DNA from: Adiantum capillus-veneris
Lineage: Eukaryota; Streptophyta; Polypodiopsida; Polypodiales; Pteridaceae
Direction: 5' to 3'
NCBI GenBank assembly: GCA_014529385.2
Contig: CM043971.1
Span: forward strand, 58,768,209-58,832,208
DNA length: 64,000 nt
In this document: piece after piece, positions 46,200 to 57,027 of the stretch
Layout: the number at the start of each line of letters is the position of its first letter
Position numbering within the stretch: the stretch's first letter is position 1
Position numbers and translations under genes: made by a program
The notes under the pieces: generated by a model
The model's database searches: none
The model's input: the letters and a program-made list of their open reading frames with translations, nothing else
What the model was told of the DNA's origin: nothing

Positions 46200-47430
46200 T
46201 ATCCATCCACCTCATCCATACCAGAACCCATCCGTTAAGTCAAAGCAGGAAACTTATCCACAGAATATACCTGAGAGGTGGAAGTCTCACCCAAAAGTAC
46301 ATCTTTATAAGAGTGCATCGCTTTTTCCCAAGCATCAATAAACGTGCGATTGTCATTGCATGGAAGTTTCTTGAACGATATATTCTTATTGGCGTTAAGC
46401 AGAGGAACATAATTACGGGAGGAGGGTGGAGTTAAGAATTTTCACTGTCTTTTTAGGCACCACCCATGAGCTAACATCACTTGACCCAACATTTTTGCCT
46501 TTCAAGCATTTCCATTCCCAACATCAACAGACTACGGATTTTTGTTTTTCCCTTTATCCACATTGCAAACCACTTTCATAGTAGAGACTCCATTCAATTT
46601 AGCTTCACCAACAGATTTTCCTATAGGGGCAAGAGTAGACGAAGGAACAACCGAAAGAGGGGGGCTGCAAAACTAGTTCTGGACATTTAGATTGCATGTG
46701 ATCGAATTTACCACATTGGTAACAGGAGTTTGCAAATTTGCCCCATTTGAGTTTAAAAGGATGCTTGCCCACCCATGGGTCCCCTAAATCCACCATCATT
46801 CCATCAGGGATATGCTTGTCCGTATCCCAAAGAATGCAAAACTTATTGGTGTTTGTATCCAATTTCGGGGGGCAAACCACCTTACCAAGCTAAGCGGCCA
46901 ACAACGGAAGGAAATGTCTCCACGTGCGAGGGAAATCAACAATTTCCACCCACACGCGACATTTGTGACGAATAAGGCTTTGATAATCTTTCGTGAGTCC
47001 TTACGGCAAAACATGAGTCATTTGCGTGCCAAAAAAGAGGGGAGACATTTCCAACAAAAGGTTTCTAGCTTCAATTATGCCAATAAAACTTTATAGAAAC
47101 CACGAGCACCAAAATAAACGCCTCGGACAGCCTGACATTTGAGAAGGAAATCAACCCATTGTCCAACATCCTCCGCATTGGGAATTTTGCCTGGGAAAAA
47201 CAAGATGATCGCATTCATAGCATATTGCACTACCGGATATATAAGGTCCTGCACTGGAATACGCACCTCGAGGGCAGGTGCTTGACCATTCCAAGCTTTT
47301 CGGGCCTCTTCGAAGTCTTCACACAGACATCTTTTGATTTCAGAGAGAGTCTTTGAAGCATTGTCCATGGCTTTACGATGCTTGAAAACACACAGAACTC
47401 TGACATGCAGCAGCCAGACCACGGCGAGGA
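46200..47430 (-). pseudogene. LINE copy 2 ORF1
   Basis: Start near 47368 (MDNASKTLSEIKRCLCEDF). DUF4283-like core at 47075-47458 (QYAMNAIILFFPGKIPNAED, VRGVYFGARGFYKVLL). The knuckle part at 46605-46880 reads FKLKWGKFANSCYQCGKFDH (CX2CX4HX4C). The tail down to 46200 is Lys/Ser-rich and broken. Parallel to ORF1 at 16991-18233. Confidence 0.78.
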
Positions 47431-47945
47431 ATAAACCCAAATGGAATTTACAATACAAAGGACTTTGATTGTTTTTATTTTATTATGATTCGATTATTTT
47501 AAGCTATTTACAAATACCTCAAAACTATATACATCTCCCACAGAGGGCATACATCTGCAAAATAACAGTGCCTCGAAAACTGTGCTGAAAAAGGACCAAA
47601 AGCTGCGTAGAACACCTGTGCTAAAAAAAACCAGAAAGGTATCGCAGGGAGCTGTTTGTACACCAAGCCAGAAAAAAGGTAGCGCAAATACTGCAGGAAG
47701 CTCCACTGACGCAAGGGTGCACAAAGCACTGGTTTGCTGCAGGTCGCAGGATACTGTACTCTGCACAGGCAGCATGTGCAAGTCATGCACAGGTCGCAGA
47801 GGGCGTGCAGGACAGAGAAACGCGCTCAGGGCAAGGAGCCGTACGCAGGGCAAGGAGCCAGACGGAGGGCTGGAACCATGCGCAAGGCAGAGAAGGCGCG
47901 AGCTGGCCTAGGAGCACGAGAGAGGGACAATCAAGCAAGGACCTC
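47431..47945 (-). promoter_or_regulatory. 5' untranslated region of LINE copy 2
   Basis: Starts (minus sense) near 47945 with GC-rich CCTGCG-type sequence (47640-47930), then the block GGGAGATGTA near 47540 that also precedes ORF1 in copy 3 (51060) and occurs at 52540. At 47945 it abuts ORF2 of LINE copy 3 in the same orientation. Long frames here are compositional. Confidence 0.6.
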
Positions 47946-49734
47946 GACCACCCTGCAATCATAACATTAGTCAGATTGTCCATAATCTTGCAACGTGGAA
48001 TGAAACCATATTGAGCCTGATGGAGTCCTACAAAAAGATGGTCCTTAATGCGGTGCACCAACATCTTAGCCAAAATCTTATAAACCACCGGCATCAAAGT
48101 AATCGGGCGCCAATGAGAGAATCGCTCACAAAGCGCTTGCTTAGGCAGCAATTTAAGTAAACCTTCTTTCCAAGATAGTGGAAAAACCTGTTTCTCCCAT
48201 GCTGCATTTATTACGAAAAGCAATGGTTGTTCAAGAGCCTCCCAGAAGGAGAGGAAAAATTCCACAGTAAGCCCATCCCAACCGGAAGACCGCCAACGGC
48301 CCAAAGCAAGCAACGCACTATGCAATTCTGACGCAGTGAAGGGGTCCTCAAGGCCACATGCATCGTGCGGGGATATGATCGGACTAACAAAGGAAAGCAT
48401 CAATTGACGTGCATGGCAAGCAACCGAAGGTGCCTAAGAAGGAGCAGCAAACACCTGTCGATAATGCAAAACCATGGCATCACCAAGTTCTTGCTTTGAA
48501 GAAGTCCAAACACGTGAGGAATGCATAACCTGCTTGATTGCTTGTGAGACTCTTGTATGATGCAAATGCTTAAAGAATTGCTTTGAAGCACAGCCTTTAT
48601 CCATGAAAGCCTATTGACGGGCACGCGTCTTGCCATTTAGCAAGCTTTCGCTCTTCATTATGCTGAATACACACACAAGCTTCACACAACTCCGACATCT
48701 CAGAGTTAGACAAAGGCCGCAAATCAGCCAAACACTTGCAGCCGTGGACAGCCGTGGACAAGCTTGCTTCTCATCCTTGACATCCCCCGGAGTGCACTAC
48801 ATGTAATGTGAGCCATAGTCACACATAACACTTTGCACCCTCATAACAAAGCGATACCAGGCAGCATCAAGATCAAGATGCATGTGAGCAAGCAGAGGGG
48901 GAATAACCTCAGAAATCATGTCACGAAAAACCTCATGAGTGAGATAAGCATCGTTAATATGTAGCAGACGTTTCCTAGGAAGAGGCCGATCACAAAGAGA
49001 CTGCCCAAAACTCACATTCAATAAAACAGGGTAATGATCCGATAACTGTAAGGTGTAATCGATGCTGACCTCACATACAAAATCCTCATATTGTTGCAAA
49101 TTAATCAAATACCATCGATCCAACCGCGCTCGATAAGAAGAGTTGGCAACATGCTGAAAAGTAAAACCAGAGGCATTTGGATGCAAATGCTGCCATATAT
49201 CAATCATCTGAGTAGAAGCAAAGAGATTATCCCATTCTTGCCTTTCCGCAAACAACATATGTGAATTACCAGTGGTACTATCATCCATCCCAGGGGTGTT
49301 ATTAAAATCACTGCAAAGGAATGCATTTGAAGTCCATGAGCGAGAAGAGATGTCTCGCCATAGAGCAGCCCTTTGCCCAAATGATGTATGCGCATAAATG
49401 CCTCCGAATTCATATACCTGACCGTTCAACACGCATTGAACCAACGGACGTGCAGATCATTATACAAGAGAGCTAGTTGAAGCTCATGCGGAACCAGCAT
49501 CAAAAAACCTGAATAATCTTCCAAACCAGCATATGCAATCCATTAACCTGCAAAATAAGAACAATGGCAAGCAAAGTCATGCTGATTGTGTTCTTGCAAA
49601 ACAACTATATCTGCCCTACATGTATGTACATAGTGCCAGGTCAGCCGCCATTTATCAAGGTTACATAACCCACGCACATTGTGTGAAATGCATTTAATGC
49701 GACTGTGTATCAGAAACCATATATACAACGGCAA
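47946..49734 (-). pseudogene. LINE copy 3 ORF2, endonuclease and partial RT
   Basis: Endonuclease start at 49543-49734 (RIKCISHNVRGLCNLDKW), stop, then 48797-49444 (NAFLCSDFNNTPGMDDST, QLSDHYPVLLNVSFG). RT start at 48000-48403 (LGRWRSSGWDGLTVEFFLSF, WRPITLMPVVYKILAKMLV). It ends before the RT active site. A small duplication ACAGCCGTGG lies at 48745-48765. Confidence 0.8.
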
Positions 49735-49746
49735 GAGACACAGGGA

Positions 49747-50927
49747 TCAAGTGAGATGCCCATATGGACATCTCCATCCACCACATCCATGCCAGAACCC
49801 ATCCGCTGAGTCAAAGCAGGAAACTTGTCCATAGAATCTGACCGAGGTGGAAGCCTCACCCAAAAGTACATCCTTATAAGAGTGCATCGTTTTTTCCCAA
49901 GCATCAATCAACGTGCGATTGTCATTGCAGGGAAGCTGCTTAAACGATACATTCTTATTGGCGTTAACCAGAGGAACATAATTACAGGAGGAAGGTGGAA
50001 TACGAATTTTCACTGTCTTTTTAGGCACCACCTATGAGCCAACATCACTTGCCCCAATATTTTTGCCTTTCCCTGCATTTACATTTCCAACATTAGCAGA
50101 ATGCTGATTTTTGTTTTTCCCTTTATCTGCATTGGGAGTCACCTTCATAGTAGGGACTCCATTCAATTTAGCTTCACCAACAAATTTGCTTATAGGGGCA
50201 AGGGTAGAGGAAGGAGCAGCCGAAAGAGGGGACTGCAAAACTGGTTCAAGACATTCAGATTGCATGTGACCGAATCTACCACATCGGAAACAGGAGTTAG
50301 CAAATTTGCCCCATTTGAGTTTAAAAGGACGCTTGCCCACCCATGGATCCCCTGAATCCACCATAATTCCATCCGGGGTAAGCTTGTCTATATCCCAAAG
50401 AATGCAAAACCTATTGGTGTTCGCATCCAATTTCGGTGAGCAAATCACCTTGCCAAGCTGAGCAGGCAACAACGGAAGAAAATGCCTCCACTGCGAAGGA
50501 AATCAACAATTTCCACCCACACAGGACATTTGTGACGAATAAGACTTTGATAGTCCTTCGCAAGGCAGAACATGAGTCATCTGCGTGCCAAAAAAGATGG
50601 GAGACATCTCCAGCAAAAGATTTCTAGCCTCAGTATCTGCCAATAAAACCTCATAGAAACCTCGAGCACCAAAATAAATGCCTTGGATAGCCTGGCGTTT
50701 GAGAAGGAAATCAACCCACTGTCTGACATCGTGCACAACGGGCATTTTTCCAGGGAAAAACAAGATGACCGCATTCATGGCATATTGCGCTACCGGATCC
50801 ATAAGGTCTTGTACTAGAATTCGCACCTCAAGGGCAGGTGGCTGACCATTCCAAGCTTTTCGGGCCTCTTCAAAGTATTCATCAGACAACTGTTGATTTT
50901 AGAAGCACTCTTCGAAACACTGTCCAT
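49747..50927 (-). pseudogene. LINE copy 3 ORF1
   Basis: Start at ATG near 50927 (MDSVSKSASKINSCL), a frameshift, then 50503-50889 (QYAMNAVILFFPGKMPVVHD, IQGIYFGARGFYEVLLADTE), then 50032-50472 (KLDANTNRFCILWDIDKL; CFRCGRFGHMQSEC knuckle), then 49747-50031. Best preserved N-terminal half of ORF1 in the window. The knuckle has the full CCHC set. Confidence 0.8.
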
Positions 50928-51130
50928 GGCTTTACGACGCTTGAAGACACACGGGAACTCTGACATGCATCAACCGGACCACGACCGAAAACTAAAGCAA
51001 AAGACTTTGTTTGTGTTTTGTGTTAATTTATCTATTTACAGAGACCTCAGAGATATTTACATCTCCCACAGAACGTATATATCTGCAAAATAACTATGCC
51101 TTGAATATTGTAAACTGTCACTAGCCGTAA

Positions 51131-51307
51131 ATTGCCTGGCGTTGATGATACAGCAGATCATACAGAGGTCTGACAACAGCGAGCAGGCTCAAGGCGGCGA
51201 GGACAAAACACCACTGATGAGGTAAAACAGTAGACACGCAGTGTAGAAAGTCGCGCACACCGCTCCTCACGCAGAACTAGTCTTCGCGCAAGACGATTGA
51301 TCGTGCA
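51131..51307 (-). other. Start of LINE copy 3 5' UTR or flank
   Basis: GC-rich sequence with TCGCGCA and CGCAGA motifs leading into the 55-bp tandem repeat. No gene seen. Similar in composition to the 5' UTR of copy 2. Confidence 0.4.
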
Positions 51308-51420
51308 GACTGTCTTCGCATAGGGCAATTGGCCGCACAGGCTGTCTTTGCGCAGGGTTGCAGACTGTCTTTGCATAGGGCAATTGGCCGCACAGGCTGT
51401 CTTTGCGCAGGGTTGCAGAT
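51308..51420. repeat. 55-bp tandem duplication
   Basis: Two near-identical units starting GACTGTCTT at 51308 and 51363. Each contains GGGCAATTGGCCGCACAGG and GTCTTTGCGCAGGGTTGCAG; they differ by one base (TTCGC versus TTTGC). A third partial GGGTTGCAGATTCG follows at 51461. Confidence 0.88.
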
Positions 51421-51475
51421 TCGCGTAGCCCAACACACACACCTACACACAGGGTTATAGGGTTGCAGATTCGTG

Positions 51476-51476
<1 letters not shown>

Positions 51477-51546
<70 letters not shown>

Positions 51547-51712
51547 AAAATATATATACACACACATATATATACATTTAATACATACATACATACACAT
51601 ATATGTATACATATACATATGTATATATACAGATGTATAAATATATGTATATATACATCTATATAGTACATACACACGCACGCACACACACATGTGTGTG
51701 TACATGTCTGCA

Positions 51713-51778
<66 letters not shown>
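51477..51778. repeat. Compound microsatellite: CT, TA/CA, TG
   Basis: A CT run at 51477-51537, a TA/CATA-rich stretch at 51538-51714, and a TG run at 51715-51778. Predicted peptides here (Leu-Ser or Val-Cys repeats) are artefacts. Confidence 0.95.
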
Positions 51779-51782
<4 letters not shown>

Positions 51783-52546
51783 TATTTTGTCTGTGTGTAT
51801 GTGCACGCGAGCGTGTGAGTATGTGAGGGGGAGGGGAACCCTATCCTACGTGACCGCTGTCAACGCCCCTCCGGCCTTGGGGCAGAAACTTGCACCCTCT
51901 AGGCTTCTGCGAGATTCTCCCGCTGCGAGCCTCTTCGACCTACACAAGCTACTCTCTGCTTTGTGACAGGAAGTCCTCAGAGCAGCCTTTCGCCTCTGCG
52001 CAGTTTGATTCCAGGCCTTTGTTCAATGTGCATTTTGTCTAGGTATGTGTGTGTGTGTGTGCATGAGTGTCAGTGTGTGTGGGGGGGGAGGGGGTGTGTG
52101 TGTGTGTGTGCGCAACTTGTTTGTTTGTGTGTGAAGTGAGCGTGATCTTCCCTACTGTGCCCCTACGCAATCTGCTGTGAGTCTTGCGCGCTCTGTCCTG
52201 AGCTCTGTGCGTGAGAGGGTTGCTGTAGCCTGCGCGTTTCTACCCTCAGCCTTCAGCGTAAAAGTTGTCCTCTACTCTGCCGTTAGCCTTACGCAACCTG
52301 AGCTCCCTGTTTTCGAACTGTTTCACAACGCGAATCTGGAACCTGCGCGCAGACAGTACGTGGAGACAGCTGGTGTTCAACTGCAGGTCTGCAGATTTGG
52401 CCTCTCTCACCCCTTGTATCTACTTGCTGCTGTCAGAACTCTGTATGAGCTGCTGCAGTATCAGAGTCAGACAATTTTCAATTAGGGACAATTCACAGTA
52501 TTACAGGCAAAGTTATTTTAGCAGATGTATGAGTTCTGTGGGAGAT

Positions 52547-53689
52547 GTACTTAATATCTTGGATTTGCGTAGGCATGTGCTCGCAAGGAAAGCTATGTTG
52601 TTGCCTACTCTTGTGCAACAAATTCAGCCTTGGACCTTGATGTTTGCATTCCTCGGTTAGCACGTTGTTACTTCTGCTTTTGGCCATTGGCAACCCTCTC
52701 TATGGGAGGTGGTTTTTGGCAAGATGGAAGGGTACATTCCTGGATGTCCTCTTGCTTCCACTTTAGTATCTACTTGGAAAGAGGTTACGATGCATTTATC
52801 ATGGAATCCTCGGCAGGATGGTGATTCGATCCGTTTGGAAAGTCTCCATTGGAGCCGGGCATTTTCTCTTACTTTGGTCGACCACTCACCTCGGCAGGCT
52901 TACTTTCTCTCTGGTCGTGGAATTCGTGTGGTCGAGGATGTGGTAGATGAGACTGGATATACTTTTGAGTTTCCCTTTGTTGCTCGCCGTTTTGGGTTGG
53001 GCATGCATTACCATCAGTTTTGGAGAGAGCTTCAAAGCATGTTGCTCGACTTTTTACCTGTTTCACCTTTGCCTGACGGTGATCGCATGTTTGATTGGGC
53101 CCTTCGGGAAACGCCTTTTCGAGACATTTTTGCAGGTCGAATTTATGCTCTTCTTCTACCACAACCATGGCTTGATGGTCATTGTAATGCCCTTTGGCGC
53201 ATGCACAAATCTGACCTTTGGTGGAGGAGGCTCCTCTCTGCCTTGTGGAAAAGCCATTTGCCTTTGAAAGAGCACCTATTTCTTTGGCGCTGTTTGCTTG
53301 GAGTGCTTCCCATTGGCATTTTTCTTCGGGCTCGTCATATTCGTCCTTCTTCTTGCGTTCGTTGCTCGACTGAAGAAGAGGATATTTGTCACTTGTTGTG
53401 GGATTGCTGCGTTACTAGAGACTTCCTTCACCATGTATCGGCCTGTATGCGGCTCCGTTTTCCTAGGGTTGTTTTTCACAAAAGGTTCTGGGCATTTGGT
53501 ATTTTCTCCCCGACGCTACAGCGTTTCACGGTCTTCTTTATGTGGGTCAGATACTGGGCTTACTGGATCTTGTGGAGTCAGCGTAATGCTTACATGTTCA
53601 ATCGTACTCATGCTGATCCATTCCCTCTCTTTAGGCTTTCTCTTAGGCAATCGTTACGGTTTGCTTTGGAAGTTGGTGATATCACCTAG
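52547..53689 (+). pseudogene. LINE copy 4 ORF2, C-terminal third
   Basis: LNILDLRRHVLARKAMLLPT, a TAG at 52658, then 52709-53689 open for 326 codons: DHSPRQAYFLSGRGIRVVED, DLWWRRLLSALWKSHLPLKE, SCVRCSTEEEDICHLLWDC and YMFNRTHADPFPLF. This is the RT connection and the zf-RVT-like tail. It is the longest undamaged stretch of this region in the window and shares its reading frame with the preceding 5' UTR. Confidence 0.82.
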
Positions 53690-53775
53690 AGATACATCAG
53701 CTTTCATATGAATGTTTTTAGCTACTCTCTACAACTGAGTAGTTTTGTGCTTTTCCCCTTGTATATGATTCTTTC

Positions 53776-53807
53776 AGTGGGTTTTCCTCGCTTTGAGGTT
53801 TCCCACT
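53776..53807 (+). promoter_or_regulatory. 3'-terminal hairpin of LINE copy 4
   Basis: Outer stem AGTGGG/CCCACT, inner stem CCTC/GAGG with GCTTT loop. It is followed by TAGTAAATTAATCAATCG and an A-run. Confidence 0.68.
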
Positions 53808-53837
53808 AGTAAATTAATCAATCGATTTACAACAAAA

Positions 53838-53839
53838 AA

Positions 53840-53894
<55 letters not shown>

Positions 53895-54340
53895 TGTCTG
53901 TGAGAGAGAGAGAGAGAGCATTCTACCTTGTGCGATACTTCCAGCAAGTTCCCTGCAGTCCTGCACGTACTCTTTAGTATTGCGCTGCCTCTACTGTTCT
54001 GCACGCGACCTCTGGTCTATTCTGCGCGACCTACTGTGCGCAGCTCTGCTCCTGCATTGGACTGCTTTGAACGTCCCTGGCTCCTATCAATTCTGCGCGC
54101 ACAGTGTGTTCAGACCCTGCCTCGACAGTCAATGCCCTGCATTATTCTGTACAGCTAGTCACCTCTTCAGTTCAAGTGTTCTGCCCTCGCCGTCCGGAGC
54201 ATGTTCTCCCTATATCACCAACAGAGACTGTTCAGGATCTTTGGCTAGAGCTGATCCACACTCTCAGAGGACAGCTCAAGAGACTCCAGGACAGCTCCGA
54301 CCGCATGCGGGAGCGCAGAGAGGCTTTCCTTCGACTCTGG
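53838..54340 (+). mobile_element. 5' end of another LINE copy (5' UTR only)
   Basis: Begins at the A-run of copy 4 with a TG microsatellite (53842-53886) and GAGAGA, then GC-rich text whose phrases (CTGCTCCTGC, GTCCCTGGC) match 16660-16790 of the complete LINE. It is cut at 54340 by the LTR of copy D. No ORF1. Confidence 0.55.
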
Positions 54341-54907
54341 TGTAGCACGGATAATGTGTCGTGCTCTCTACAGTGGGTGGTCCTCAGTGCAATGTGCGTG
54401 ACAATCTCACTCAAACAAACTGAACAAAAAAGGAAACCATAGACATCAACAGAGCTCACAAAGACACAACAGCAGACCAGAACATATAACTCGACTACCT
54501 CAAACACTGATACAGACTCTAGCGTGGCAGCACACTCAGCTCCAGCCCAGGACTCACAGGTACAATGGGGGTGTCGAGGCTCAGATGTGCAAGGATGGTG
54601 AAGACGTGCTCTGTGTAAAGACTCACTCTAGACAACTACGTACAAGATAATGCCATTGGCCCAAAACGACTACTCATATGTACAATCATCAAGAGCCACC
54701 AACGGCTCATAAAGAACATCATCTAAGTGTATCCCCACTAGGTGGCGGTGGTGACCTAGCCACGATGTCCACTAGACCACCCTACCACGTGTCTCTGCCC
54801 AACTAGTCCGTCTAGTGTGAACCGACCAGACCAAAGACCAACTGACCAAAGCCCAACTGTAAACTAACTGTCCTGTGAAAGTGAAAGTGACACTGTAGCA
54901 GGCTATA
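54341..54907 (-). repeat. 3' LTR of copy D
   Basis: 567 bp, TGTAGCACGG at the left, GCTATA at the right (the usual GCTACA with one change) on the + strand. It contains the family motifs CTCTACAGTGGGTG and CCACCAACGGCTCA. Confidence 0.85.
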
Positions 54908-54925
54908 GGTTGCCCGCCACAAGAC
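54908..54925 (-). promoter_or_regulatory. Conserved tract before the 3' LTR of copy D
   Basis: GGTTGCCCGCCAC on the + strand, i.e. GTGGCGGGCAACC in sense, identical to copy A at the polypurine-tract position. Confidence 0.45.
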
Positions 54926-55117
54926 CGATTCCCGTCCCGGAGAGCGGAACTGAAGAACTGAAATATCGGCGATCTACTGTTGGTGGTCGGATGATCGAGG
55001 AGGAGGAGGAGGCTGATAGTAAGGTGGGTAAGGAGATGGAGGCCAAGTGTATGGTGAGGGGTAGTGGCCATGAGGAGGGTACATCGGGTATGGAGTAGCC
55101 ACCCCATGAGCAGCAGG

Positions 55118-57027
55118 CTACGTCGGGTGATTCGGGTGCGGGTGAGTAGGTGGAGCTGGTGGAAACCCAGGAAAAGACTGGGCAGGCTGCGAAGGTGGAA
55201 CGGGTTGTTGGAATCCAAGGAAGCCGTAGAAGTGCTGAGGAAAGGATAGGGACTGGGAGGGGGAGGCCATAGAGGGACCATGAAATTGTGATGAGACCGA
55301 GCCTGCTGGCTTAGACTCCATATTGGTAGGATTTGCTTTCTCTGTTGTTTGAGAATCCCCTGAATGTGCTTTGGAAATGTCCGTCTGTGTCTGTATCTGT
55401 GTTGCCATAGCAGGAACTTGCGGAGAAACCGGGGTTGTAGTTGTAGTTGTAGCTGTAGCTGTAGCTGGAACTGCCTGTGAAATGGCTACAGCTTGGTATT
55501 TTGCACAAGAGGGACACAATGTATGTACCACAGGAGAGAGGTCCTGAACTGTTGCGGTCATATCATTTGCCTCTCTTAACTGTTTTTGCTGAGTGTGGAC
55601 AATATGTTTGAGGTCCACTACCTGTTGAGTTAAGATTCTTATGCGATCTTGAGCTGTAGCAATCATCGCTCGTTGAAGATGAGCCTGCACTTCCCTTGTC
55701 ATACCGTCATAGCAAGCGCGATGCAGACCGTTGGTACCTTGCAATGAGAGGGCCACATTGATAATCGTCGAAATGGATCTTCTGCCCGCCTCTAAAAGTC
55801 TATCGGCGTGAGGTGTAAAAGTATCATATATGTCATGCTTGTCAGATGTAGGTGTCCCAAAGCTAGATGCCCCTGCAATATCCTTAGGTGCCCCTGCATT
55901 ATCCCTAGGTGCCCCTGCACTAAGATTAGTACGTGGTGCTGGCGACACAACTGGAGGTTGTGTTTTAGTGACTGCAACACTACTCACAAGAGGTGGTGTG
56001 AAAGTTGAGGTGGCCACAAAAGTAGACATACGCACTGTTGGTGTTGTAGTATGGACGTCAGAGATTTTGACCTGTGATTCTGAGAAGGGTAGTGTTGCTA
56101 GCTGCTGAGACGAATCTTTTTGTACCTTTGCCCTCTTGCGCAAGATGCCTTTCCCTTTTGCCATTTTGGAACGATTTTGTTCTTTTGGGTCATCTTGAAG
56201 GGTGAGAACAGCTGTTGCATCTGCCTTTTGCTGCATAATCTGCACTACCCAATACATAATAGGGGCTGCATAGCAAATGAACCTTTCCGCTTTGCCTTTA
56301 CGTTGAGTCCGAAAACGCTTTGCCCTGTCCTGTAGCGCTTTAAACAGCAGATAGTGAAATGGGTACGGCAGGCAGTGGTAGAGACAAAAAAGAGCATCGC
56401 ATATTGCTGGAGAACTTGGGGAAGATGGAACCCCTGTTCTTTCCGGTGCGCACAGTAAAAAATAATATTGTAACACTGAATACAGCTGCTGGCTCCTGTG
56501 ATAGTCTGGATGTGAGTCTAGCAAAAGTTCCTAACAGCATTTGCAGTTTCTTCTGGTGAGAGATTCGAGAAGGTTTTGGTTGCATGCAGAGGTGCCAGCA
56601 CAGTCAATATTCCCATAGCCTGTCTGATATCCTCCACTGTAGGTGCAGTACCATTCAGCTTTGGAAAAGTGAGCAAGAGGGAACATAGCTTGGCAGTAGA
56701 GATATTGGCAGACAAATCGGCCAAATTTTGAAGACCCAAGTGTATGAGTTGCTGCTGAGAGAACACATCCTTAAGTGCTGGATTCGGAGCCTGTAAATGA
56801 TATATCATTATTAAAGGTACCTTGGAGAGGGCACCAGACGAGCGAGGCACCTGGAGAGTGGTGACCCTGTCAGCAGTGACTGGCTGGGGTGAATCTTCCT
56901 CTGAAGATTCCTCTGAAAGCTGCTCTGAACTAGGAGTGTAATCTGATTTACTTTGAGAGCTATCCCCAAAGGCAGAGGACTCTTCCTCCGATTGGAGATT
57001 CTTTTCTCTATTCCGAGTTCTCACCAT
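55118..57027 (-). pseudogene. ORF3 of copy D: near-intact uncharacterised protein
   Basis: ATG at 57027 (MVRTRNREKNLQSEEESS). One frameshift near 56520 joins the two parts, giving about 640 residues. Acidic Ser/Glu N terminus (56850-57000); conserved helical domain (56280-56800) with HLGLQNLADLSA, LLLTFPKLNGTAP, LDSHPDYHRSQQLYSVLQYY and DRAKRFRTQRKG; Lys/Arg patch (KGKGILRKRAKVQK); Thr/Pro/Ser linker; coiled coil near 55580-55700 (RIRILTQQVVDLKHIVHTQQ); Pro/Gln tail. After the TAG at 55118-55120 the same frame continues as a Pro/Tyr/His-rich tail to about 54975. Much diverged from A and B yet colinear, which argues for real coding. Confidence 0.78.

Larger units (their letters stand above)
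39030..47945 (-). mobile_element. L1-type LINE copy 2, interrupted by an RTE element
   Basis: Same family as 16252-22165, on the minus strand. 3' end with hairpin at 39033-39063; ORF2 end at 39100-39895; then the RTE element (39896-43212); then the rest of ORF2 (43213-46141), ORF1 (46200-47430) and 5' UTR (to about 47945). Without the RTE it would be about 5.6 kb, close to full length. The ORF2 sequence reads on across the RTE: the part ending near GACTCCAATGG at 43213 is followed in the LINE by the part at 39895. Confidence 0.82.
47946..51130 (-). mobile_element. L1-type LINE copy 3, lacking its 3' half
   Basis: Minus strand. 5' UTR (about 50928-51130), ORF1 (49747-50927) and ORF2 endonuclease plus the first part of RT (47946-49734). 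The sequence breaks off after IMDNLTNVMI in RT, directly against the 5' end of copy 2. Copies 2 and 3 are in head-to-tail order, so copy 2 may have inserted into copy 3, with later loss of copy 3's 3' part. Confidence 0.78.
51779..53837 (+). mobile_element. L1-type LINE copy 4, internally deleted
   Basis: + strand. A 5' UTR-like region (51779-52546), ending with the GGGAGATGTA block normally found before ORF1, is joined directly at about 52547 to the last third of ORF2 (CTTAATATCTTGGATTTGCG). ORF1, the endonuclease and most of RT are missing. The 3' end is intact, with hairpin and A-run at 53837. About 2 kb, a non-autonomous derivative. Confidence 0.72.

Noticed and set aside
51400-51820. Open frames of Ser-Leu, Val-Cys or Thr-His repeats
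   Set aside because: Pure translation of CT and TG microsatellites.
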